NCBI GenBank assembly: GCA_019694685.1
Contig: JAIBBM010000022.1
Location: forward strand, 1 to 64,000
DNA: 64,000 nucleotides
Direction of reading: 5' to 3'
Origin: Leptospirales bacterium
GTDB taxonomy: Bacteria; Spirochaetota; Leptospiria; Leptospirales; Leptonemataceae
Made by a program: the position numbers and the translations under genes. The notes beneath the pieces are model-generated. The model made no database searches and was not told the DNA's origin. It saw only the letters and a program-made list of their open reading frames with translations. This document shows, one piece after another, positions 57,578 to 64,000 of this stretch. Positions within the stretch are counted from its first letter, which is position 1. Each line of letters starts with the position of its first letter.

Positions 57578-60190
57578 ATGAGTGAAAACAGGATTCAGAA
57601 ATATTTTATCCGGCCGGTGCGAATTGTTGGAATGGAGCTGCCGGCCTGGGGTTGGATGGTCGGATCATTTGCCGCCATCTGCTTCCTCGCTGTCTGTGTG
57701 TATGCGTTGCTCTACGCCAACGTGTTGCGGTGGCTAAATTCTTCCATCTTACTCTGGGGTTCAGGAGTCTTTCTCGGAATCGTTTTTCTGGGATTGTTTC
57801 TAGTTCTACTTCGCGCCGTGTTTTCTTCGATTCGGCAATTCACGATCTTCACCCTGGTCCTGGCAGCTGCATCCTTTGCTACTAACGCGTACGTCCTGTC
57901 ACATGAAGTATTCCCTCCATTTACATCCAGAACGGAGGTAGCCCTCTGGGTTTGTTTCATCGCACTTGCGATTTCAGCACTGAACGAGTGGTTAAGCGAT
58001 CCGATTCGATATGCATTGTTACCTCTTCTGAGTGCAGGCGCTTTTCTCTGCGTCGCGTTTGTCATTGTGCTTGGACCGCTGATGGCTTTTGCGTGGTTCT
58101 TTGTCTGGGCGGCAGGCCTCGGGTTTCTTCCTTATAGTCCGCTTTTCGCGCTCGTTGCTTTCGTTTTGAATCTGATGCGGCTTGAGTCTTCTGTGCGGCA
58201 GAGGGTAGTCGCGCGCTGGCTGATCGCCGGGCCGGCCGCCTTGATTGTAATCTACTCCATATACTATAAGATCCAGTGGAATCGCGCAGAGGAGGTGATG
58301 CGAAGACCGGAGATCTCTGCGGGCCACAATCGTCTCGATGAGGATCTTCCACTCTGGATTCAGAAGGCCGCGCGAATTCCTGCCAACCATGTAACACAGA
58401 TGGTTCTACAACCAAATCGAAGATCTGAAATTTCCATTTTTGGTCTGCAGACTCTGTTTGATCCTCTCGCATTTCTCAGTTCTACCTCTCCCTGGAGTGG
58501 GTCTCGCGGCGTGGATATTATTTCTGCAGAAGATTCAGGCAGAATGCTGCACCTGTTGTATGGACAAAGTCACGCCTATCTGGACAGACTGTGGAGAGGG
58601 CATTCGCTCATCACTACGAATGTTCAGACTCACGTGCAGATTCACCCAGAGCTTCGCGTTGCTTATACGGAAACTACTCTTTCTATTTTCAACGAAGATC
58701 AAGATTCGAATCACAAAGTCATGGGTTTGCGGCTCAGTGCGGGCAATGTTCCTCAAGAGGCCATTTACACAATTTCTGTTCCAGAAGGAAGCATTTGCAC
58801 AAAACTATCTCTGTGGGTGAACGGGGAAGAACGCCCGGCGAGACTTACCTTCAAATCTACCGCAAGACGCGCGTATGAAACGATAGTGAGCGTGGAAAGG
58901 CGCGATCCGTCTTACGTGGAATGGCTGGACGGGAATCGTCTTCGCCTGCGAGTGTTTCCGGTCTCTCCAGGACAATATAGAACCGTGCGAGTTGGAATCG
59001 TCTCTCCTCTTCGCGCCGATGAAGGTCGCCTGACGTACAATAGAATTGAGTTTGATGGTCCCGTTCAAACATTTGCGGAACAGTCAGTGCTCGTGGATTT
59101 GTTTTCCTCCGCTCGCCTGGATGTTGAGTCATCCGGAATGTTTCTGAAAGAGAAAGTGGTCTCAGACGGACAGGTCAGACAATTTCGGGGATCGTTTGTT
59201 CGTCCGCACTGGTCCTTTTCTTTTCCGGCACCTGCAGCAGGTGGTTCCATTTCCGCAGGCGGTAAGAGCTTTCTGGTGCACCCGCTCCAGATGGAGAATA
59301 AACCGTTTTCTCCGCAGGCCATTTTAGTCGCGGTGAACGGTTCTCGTTCGCGAGCCGCCTGGAAGGAATTCATAAGTAAAACATACGGATTGGGTCTGCC
59401 TGTTTATATTCTGACGAATGAATGGTTTGAGACTGCGGACGTAAAAAAGGCAATGGCATACCTGGATGATTGCGAAATTCCCGCATTCAATCTGTATCCT
59501 CCAGCCTTTCCCGCCACGCGAAAGCTCGGGCCCGTTTTGTGGGTCACCTCCGGAGAGGAGCAATCCATTCCTCTAGGTGAATTACGAGGGTCCATTCGAT
59601 TCGCGAACACGCAAATAGCTGCAACAGAGAGGCCGGCGGATGCCGTGGCGGTTTTGAACGGTCGCGTTTCTGAGTACACGGCGAGTTTGATTGACCTGGA
59701 CCGTCTGCTTCTGGTGGCGCAGGACGAAGCGTCTACTTTGAAAATGCTTGGCGATCGTAGAATTCAGGTGCCTCGCGAAACAGATCGCGTATTCCCACTC
59801 CGGGCATCTGCGATTGAACTCGAAGAATCAGCCGAGTCGGCTTCGAGACCTGGCTCAGATTTGCTGGTTCGGATGCTGATGTACAGGCGAATCATGCGAA
59901 CTCTGGGTCAGAGATTTTTCAATCACGATCTGGACAATGCAGATATGGTGAAACTGGCGCGCGATGGGATGATTGTATCTCCTGTTTCTACGCTGATAGT
60001 ACTCGAATCAGAAGCGGACTATAAGCGATTCGGAATCGAGAATGATCCGTCTCTTTTAGGCCAGAGCAAACTCGAAGCTCCCGGAGCAGTGCCTGAACCT
60101 CACGAACTAGCACTTCTATTGCTCATTCTGCTGGTGATTTTCTACACTAGGACGCGCATACGAACAGCCGTGCATGCGCATTCGCGATGA
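57578..60190 (+). CDS. VIT-domain membrane protein with PEP-CTERM
   Basis: An 870-residue protein. About seven hydrophobic helices occupy residues 25-235. A VIT (vault inter-alpha-trypsin) domain follows at about 350-485, seen in ARRAYETIVSVERRDPSYVE and RLRLRVFPVSPGQYRTVRVG. The C-terminus is a PEP-CTERM signal: VPEP at 838-841, a hydrophobic stretch (LALLLLILLVIFYT), then a basic end (RTRIR). Multi-pass PEP-CTERM proteins of this kind are described (TIGR02921 type). ATG 57578 has GAGGAG upstream. The next gene encodes an exosortase, so this is the likely substrate. Confidence 0.88.
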   Translation: MSENRIQKYFIRPVRIVGMELPAWGWMVGSFAAICFLAVCVYALLYANVLRWLNSSILLWGSGVFLGIVFLGLFLVLLRAVFSSIRQFTIFTLVLAAASFATNAYVLSHEVFPPFTSRTEVALWVCFIALAISALNEWLSDPIRYALLPLLSAGAFLCVAFVIVLGPLMAFAWFFVWAAGLGFLPYSPLFALVAFVLNLMRLESSVRQRVVARWLIAGPAALIVIYSIYYKIQWNRAEEVMRRPEISAGHNRLDEDLPLWIQKAARIPANHVTQMVLQPNRRSEISIFGLQTLFDPLAFLSSTSPWSGSRGVDIISAEDSGRMLHLLYGQSHAYLDRLWRGHSLITTNVQTHVQIHPELRVAYTETTLSIFNEDQDSNHKVMGLRLSAGNVPQEAIYTISVPEGSICTKLSLWVNGEERPARLTFKSTARRAYETIVSVERRDPSYVEWLDGNRLRLRVFPVSPGQYRTVRVGIVSPLRADEGRLTYNRIEFDGPVQTFAEQSVLVDLFSSARLDVESSGMFLKEKVVSDGQVRQFRGSFVRPHWSFSFPAPAAGGSISAGGKSFLVHPLQMENKPFSPQAILVAVNGSRSRAAWKEFISKTYGLGLPVYILTNEWFETADVKKAMAYLDDCEIPAFNLYPPAFPATRKLGPVLWVTSGEEQSIPLGELRGSIRFANTQIAATERPADAVAVLNGRVSEYTASLIDLDRLLLVAQDEASTLKMLGDRRIQVPRETDRVFPLRASAIELEESAESASRPGSDLLVRMLMYRRIMRTLGQRFFNHDLDNADMVKLARDGMIVSPVSTLIVLESEADYKRFGIENDPSLLGQSKLEAPGAVPEPHELALLLLILLVIFYTRTRIRTAVHAHSR

Positions 60191-60209
60191 ATCGCAAAGT
60201 GTGAGTGTC

Positions 60210-61571
60210 ATGAAGATGCGCGGCGAAAGCAGACTGGATCGTCTGATGCAAGGTCATCCACAAACCTGGTTGACTATCACAGCCATTCTCAGCCTCGTTC
60301 CATTCCTCGGTACCGCCTATGCTTTGTTCGGCGGGGCTCCTCAATCCTATCTGAGTTTATATCCAATAGGATTTTTGATTCTTTTTCGCAGTCAGAAAGT
60401 TCGTCACAGGTGGCTGCCTTTGTTGTTTGTAGCACTGAGCATTCTGATCACGTTAAGCGGCATTCTAACGAATAGATTGAGTATGATCTGGGTCGGATCC
60501 TTCTGGAGTTTTCTAGGAGTCTGCAATCTCTATGGGGTTCCGTTTGCTTTTCCGGCTCCTCTTCTGGTTTTTGCTGCTCCTCCTCTTGCCGCCTTCACAT
60601 CTTTATTGGGCGGATTCTCTTTGAGGCTGTGGCTGACTGCCCGGGCCGTTCAAATTCTCTCTTTGCTCGATGTCACAGCCACAGCACAGGGAAATGTCAT
60701 TCAATTTCGCGGTAACCAGTTCAGCGTCGATCGAGTGTGCGAAGGAATGAAGATGGCCGTCGCCACTGCTTTGATTGCCATGGTCCTCGCACGATTCTCT
60801 GACAGACGAGGCCGCCTTGCTATTTTCCTTCTGGCGGTGCCTTTATGGTTGGGCGCGAATCTCATCCGAATCATTTGTCTGGCGATATTTCACGTACCTC
60901 CATCCAGTGCCAGTCATGAACTGATTGGTCTGGTTTTGTTCGCGGCACTGGTTGTGTTTCCTCTCATGTTGATGGCTCTGCTCTTTCCAGTCCAAATACA
61001 AGACACTCGACCACAGCTCCCTTTCCCCAATCCTTTGTTCGGGCCCCTGAGTCGATTCGTGCTTCCCATTGTTTTTATTCTCCTGTCAGCTGGCTTTCTT
61101 CTATACGAGAGGCGCCCACTTCCGTTCGCCTGGCCTGAGTCGGTAGGGATCAGTGCAAGGCTGACTTCCGGAGATCGGAAATTTCTTTTGCAGCAGAGCT
61201 CTGTGGGGGGAGATTCTCGTTTTGCTGTCTATGGCCTTGGCGACTCGTCATTGATTCTGAAGAGGGACTTGTTTGCGCCCGGCACTGCGCATGATCCGCA
61301 CATTTGTTTTGAGGCAGCAGGTTTCGCATTTCAAGGAGAAACAGAAGAGACGATAGGCGACATTCGCTTGAAGTCCGCCCTTGTGCAGAAAGATGGCAAA
61401 TCTGCCAGACTTTTCTGGTGGTACTCCTGGAACACGAAACGTTCTTCTTCTGATCTGGAATGGCGCGTCGCACGGCTTCGCGGAGAGGACGTCATTCAAT
61501 TCAATCTGTATGGTTTTGACGACGCGGCTCTGCGAAACGCCGCTCAAATGCTTCTTAAATCCGAAATCTAG
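60210..61571 (+). CDS. Exosortase-like membrane transpeptidase/protease
   Basis: A 453-residue multi-pass membrane protein (about eight helices) of the exosortase/archaeosortase family. The catalytic residues are in place: cysteine in SVDRVCEGMKMAVATAL (C177), arginine in GANLIRIICLAIF (R220) and histidine in SSASHELIGLVLF (H236). The C-terminal ~150 residues form an extracytoplasmic extension of unknown role. Its likely substrate is the PEP-CTERM protein encoded 19 bases upstream. The start may be ATG 60210 or the in-frame ATG 60174, which overlaps the previous gene; neither has a good ribosome site. Confidence 0.87.
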   Translation: MKMRGESRLDRLMQGHPQTWLTITAILSLVPFLGTAYALFGGAPQSYLSLYPIGFLILFRSQKVRHRWLPLLFVALSILITLSGILTNRLSMIWVGSFWSFLGVCNLYGVPFAFPAPLLVFAAPPLAAFTSLLGGFSLRLWLTARAVQILSLLDVTATAQGNVIQFRGNQFSVDRVCEGMKMAVATALIAMVLARFSDRRGRLAIFLLAVPLWLGANLIRIICLAIFHVPPSSASHELIGLVLFAALVVFPLMLMALLFPVQIQDTRPQLPFPNPLFGPLSRFVLPIVFILLSAGFLLYERRPLPFAWPESVGISARLTSGDRKFLLQQSSVGGDSRFAVYGLGDSSLILKRDLFAPGTAHDPHICFEAAGFAFQGETEETIGDIRLKSALVQKDGKSARLFWWYSWNTKRSSSDLEWRVARLRGEDVIQFNLYGFDDAALRNAAQMLLKSEI

Positions 61572-61586
61572 ATGGAGAAGAACAGT

Positions 61587-63311
61587 ATGGAAAATCAAAT
61601 GACTTTTGCACGCCGGTCTGCCTGGTTTCTTGGAATCGTCTCAGTGTTCTGTGCGGGCCTTTTCCAGATCCCGGTCAATTTGCAAGGAACCCTGGTATAT
61701 TCTGCGACTCTGGTTGTTTTCTGGTGGAGAATCAGACACTCGAAAGTTCGTTCCTTCTGGCAGCACCCATTGATCGCAGTGGTGGGCGGATTCATTCTGG
61801 CAGGATTCCTGACCTTCACCACGAACGGTTTGCTAGTGACTGCTCTGCATCTGAGTATCTTCTACCTGTTAGGCGATCTTTTGCTGCGTCAGTTTGGAGA
61901 GGGCCCACCGGAAAGCATTTCCGACTACTGTGGGCGGGCAGCAAAGCTCATCCTCCTTTCCTTAAAGAGATTTTTTTCGCGCAGTGGCGTGGTTGAATTC
62001 TCTTCTCTGAAGACTTTGCGCGAAGATGGGACTCGCGGTAGACTGCCTCTCGTTTTGTTTTCAGTCCTGCTGGGCTTCGTGATCTTTTTTCTGTTGCATT
62101 ACTTGTTTGCCGCGGTCAATGACGATTACAGAAGATTCATGGATCCACTTGTGCGCTGGGTATGGTCTGCGTGTCTGAAGAATCTTTGCCTCTCCGTGAT
62201 TCACGCCTACATTCTGTTTTGTATCTTCACTGTAGAGAGATCGGAGAATAAAAAAGAAGAGCGGGCATTGCCGATCTTTACCGCCGTTGCAATCACAGTG
62301 GGGGCCGTGATTGTGACTGGAGTGTTTGCTTTTTTTCAGACGAGGGTAGTGCTTTCTTCGAGTGACCTGAATTTTCACGAACTCTCGAAGTACACTCAGA
62401 AGGGATTTCTCCAGTTGATTTTCGCGATCCTGCTGGGATATTTGATTGCACTTCTTGCCATCTATAGCAAGCAAAAAGCAGGCAAGGGAAATCATCTCAT
62501 TGCTCTTGTGATTTTTCTGATGCTGGAGATGATTCTGGCGGCCAGTTTCTCAGCTCACAAACTGTACTTGCTTCAATCTGCATTTGGTTTGAAAGACCAG
62601 AGAATACTTGCGAGCTGCGGCGTTCTGTTTGTTGGTTTTTCTTTTTTGCTTCTATTCTGGAAGATATTCTCTCCTAATCCTAATTTTTCGGGCTTCCGGG
62701 CTCAAACGTTCTTTCTGGGTGCGCTCGTGGTTGCGCTCAACTGGATCAACGTGGATTTGTTCACCACTCATACGAATCCGATTCGCTACTATGTGGATAA
62801 AAAGCCTTATGTAGATTATTCTTACTTGCTTTCTAATTCCGACGACAACTTTGCCGAATGGCCGGCCTTGATGCGGAGGATGAAAGAGGAGAATCCTCCT
62901 GCTCCGCCTCACGGATATTTCTGGGGCTTTGAAAGCAAATCCGGGAAAGATGCATTCTATATTCGCTATGCTCCGATTTGTTCTGATCGACCTGAAATAC
63001 GGACAGTAAAGGAGGCGGACGGTACAACGTTGCATTTGCCAACGGCGCATGTGGCTTTTCTCTTCAAGAAATATGGGACGCTTGCTCCGGCCGAACCTGC
63101 GAAGAATCCTGTCGCATCACCTAACAATGAGTTAGACGAAGAGGATATTCAACCAGAGGAGATTCATCCTTCGTTTGATCTGAGTCAGGCTCTTGATTTT
63201 AACTGGCGCGAATACGCATCGTACAAGAGTGCGCGGGCCAATGCGAAGACGTTTGAAGAGTTTAGCCTCTATCTGGACAAATATTGCGAGGCACCACCGG
63301 GACGAATGTAG
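61587..63311 (+). CDS. DUF4173/DUF4153-type membrane protein
   Basis: A 574-residue polytopic membrane protein with about 12 helices and a C-terminal cytoplasmic or periplasmic tail. The family hallmark is seen in VVLSSSDLNFHELSKYTQKG and in FSAHKLYLLQSAFGLKDQR, followed by ALVVALNWINVDLFTT. The C-terminal ~150 residues (NSDDNFAEWPALMRR, SFDLSQALDFNWREY) look globular. ATG 61587 follows GGAGAAG, which is preferred to ATG 61572. It follows the exosortase directly and likely belongs to the same operon. Its role in sorting is not known. Confidence 0.82.
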   Translation: MENQMTFARRSAWFLGIVSVFCAGLFQIPVNLQGTLVYSATLVVFWWRIRHSKVRSFWQHPLIAVVGGFILAGFLTFTTNGLLVTALHLSIFYLLGDLLLRQFGEGPPESISDYCGRAAKLILLSLKRFFSRSGVVEFSSLKTLREDGTRGRLPLVLFSVLLGFVIFFLLHYLFAAVNDDYRRFMDPLVRWVWSACLKNLCLSVIHAYILFCIFTVERSENKKEERALPIFTAVAITVGAVIVTGVFAFFQTRVVLSSSDLNFHELSKYTQKGFLQLIFAILLGYLIALLAIYSKQKAGKGNHLIALVIFLMLEMILAASFSAHKLYLLQSAFGLKDQRILASCGVLFVGFSFLLLFWKIFSPNPNFSGFRAQTFFLGALVVALNWINVDLFTTHTNPIRYYVDKKPYVDYSYLLSNSDDNFAEWPALMRRMKEENPPAPPHGYFWGFESKSGKDAFYIRYAPICSDRPEIRTVKEADGTTLHLPTAHVAFLFKKYGTLAPAEPAKNPVASPNNELDEEDIQPEEIHPSFDLSQALDFNWREYASYKSARANAKTFEEFSLYLDKYCEAPPGRM

Positions 63312-63388
63312 TCCCGGCGGGGTTTGTCTATTCTGGAATAGTCGGACCTTTGGCTCCAAATGCCCAGGACGCATGTAGTCCCGCATGC
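63297..63388. repeat. Pair of related hairpin repeats
   Basis: A hairpin CCGGGAC-GAATGTA-GTCCCGG (63297-63317) straddles the stop of the DUF4173 gene. A second, similar unit GGACGCATGTAGTCCCGC (63367-63384) lies before the convergent DoxX gene end. The two share GGACG(A/C)ATGTAGTCCCG. They may be REP-like elements or paired terminators. Confidence 0.45.
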
Positions 63389-63394
63389 GCTGCG

Positions 63395-63775
63395 TTACAG
63401 GCCCAGGAGTCCTCGCCGACCAAAGGCCACAAGTGCCGCAAAAAATCCGGTGGCTACAGTGACCAGTAGTAGGGCCATTTCTCCGCGTTTGAAGTGGAGA
63501 GATCCAGCAACGATCATGGTGAAAATCATACCTACGGCCGCGAAGAAGGTGAGTACGGGCATGACGTTGAAGTAGAGCGGCAGAATGATTCCGATGGCAG
63601 CTGCGATTTCCAGGACACCGATGATGCGAATGTTTCTTGCGGAAACGTTTACGGCCCATTCTCCCCCGCCATTCATGATTTGTTCTCTGGTTCGAAGCAT
63701 TTTCAAGAGGCCTGCCGCCAGAAAAACAAAACACAAAACTCCCTGAAGTGACCACAGAACGGTGTTTGAAAGCAT
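63395..63775 (-). CDS. DoxX-like membrane protein
   Basis: A 126-residue protein with four helices of the DoxX type: VLWSLQGVLCFVFLAAGLLKM, NIRIIGVLEIAAAIGIILPL, VMPVLTFFAAVGMIFTMIVAG and EMALLLVTVATGFFAALVAFG. The early LKMLRTREQI loop is normal. DoxX proteins are membrane components of unclear biochemical role, linked in some bacteria to redox stress. It is convergent with the PEP-CTERM operon. No operon partner is seen. Confidence 0.88.
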   Translation of the reverse strand: MLSNTVLWSLQGVLCFVFLAAGLLKMLRTREQIMNGGGEWAVNVSARNIRIIGVLEIAAAIGIILPLYFNVMPVLTFFAAVGMIFTMIVAGSLHFKRGEMALLLVTVATGFFAALVAFGRRGLLGL

Positions 63776-63854
63776 GTCGGATTGTAGCGCACGTGGCTGA
63801 GACGGTCAACGAAAATCCTTGAATGGTGGGGACATCGTAGGAAAGAAGAATCAC

Positions 63855-64000
63855 TTGAGAATCCTGAACATTAGAAACGGCACCACATTCGCGCTCCTTG
63901 CGCTTGTGACTACGACGTGGTATTTTGCCGCCGGTCTTCTTTCGCCTTCGTGGAGGGATGATTCCCTGGGTGGCAATGACTGGGATTTGAATTTCTTTTA
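63855..64000 (+). CDS. N-terminus of probable membrane glycosyltransferase
   Basis: An open frame from TTG 63855 (AAGAAG upstream) to the window end gives 48 codons. The product has one membrane helix (FALLALVTTTWYFAAGLLS) followed by DDSLGGNDWDLNFF. The DWD-type acidic motif after helix 1 resembles GT-C glycosyltransferases. Most of the gene is outside the window, so the assignment is tentative. Confidence 0.5.
   Translation, partial: MRILNIRNGTTFALLALVTTTWYFAAGLLSPSWRDDSLGGNDWDLNFF

Noticed and set aside
63132..63854. A 240-codon minus-strand open frame
   Set aside because: It overlaps the DUF4173 gene end and the DoxX gene in another frame. Its product is basic and motif-free.

Overview
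This window looks like ordinary chromosome from a Gram-negative, outer-membrane-bearing bacterium. It carries the end of a complex I operon (nuoL-M-N), a Kdo transferase (so lipopolysaccharide), UppP, several lipoprotein-type signal peptides, and many class III cyclases, SpoIIE phosphatases and HATPase-like regulators. That mix, the moderate GC content and the loose lipoboxes suggest a Leptospirales-type spirochaete (Leptonema/Turneriella-like). This is an inference; no rRNA or other marker is present to prove it. No tRNA, rRNA, insertion sequence, phage or CRISPR array was seen, and no gene-free stretch exceeds about 300 bases.

Layout. 1-2959: end of nuoL, nuoM, nuoN. 2956-4774 (minus): CBS-domain protein and a TetA-like MFS transporter. 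4928-9727: SUF iron-sulphur operon sufB-C-D-Rieske-sufS, with symmetric elements in its upstream region. 9799-11620: small secreted protein, YihX-like HAD phosphatase, alpha/beta hydrolase. 11625-17249 (minus): HATPase-cyclase fusion, HDOD protein, GT-C and GT2 envelope glycosyltransferases, lipase-like hydrolase. 17338-22429: GH31 glucosidase, second small secreted protein, nitroreductase-like protein, membrane adenylate cyclase. 22437-29272 (minus): msrA plus a five-gene lipid pathway (type III PKS, ICMT-like methyltransferase, ACP, fatty acyl-AMP ligase, FAD hydroxylase), preceded by CopZ-like, J-domain, YqjE-like and YqjD-like genes. 29400-36747: Old Yellow Enzyme, TfoX-like protein, a lipoprotein, an AraC regulator with a membrane domain next to an FAD hydroxylase, a TPR protein. 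36710-41859: diacylglycerol-kinase-like protein, a REC-like/HATPase/cNMP-binding protein followed by a membrane SpoIIE phosphatase, YgjP peptidase, and an iron-sulphur repair protein (Ric) behind a perfect FNR-type palindrome. 41911-50538: DUF3089 and DUF4159 proteins, Pmp3, NapF-like ferredoxin, YidB-like protein, methyltransferase, stand-alone HATPase, two oxidoreductases, AAA ATPase. 50637-50747: candidate structured RNA and terminator. 50774-57480: HAD protein, waaA, hybrid histidine kinase, cytosolic SpoIIE phosphatase, uppP. 57578-63311: a PEP-CTERM VIT-domain membrane protein, its adjacent exosortase and a DUF4173-type membrane protein. The window ends with a DoxX-like gene and the start of a probable GT-C membrane protein.

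The two most system-like loci are the FAAL-ACP-type III PKS-methyltransferase-hydroxylase cluster, probably making a modified phenolic lipid or pyrone, and the exosortase next to its apparent single PEP-CTERM substrate. A third theme is signalling: two class III cyclases, a cyclic-nucleotide-binding effector and two SpoIIE phosphatases, with one atypical HATPase module recurring in three proteins.
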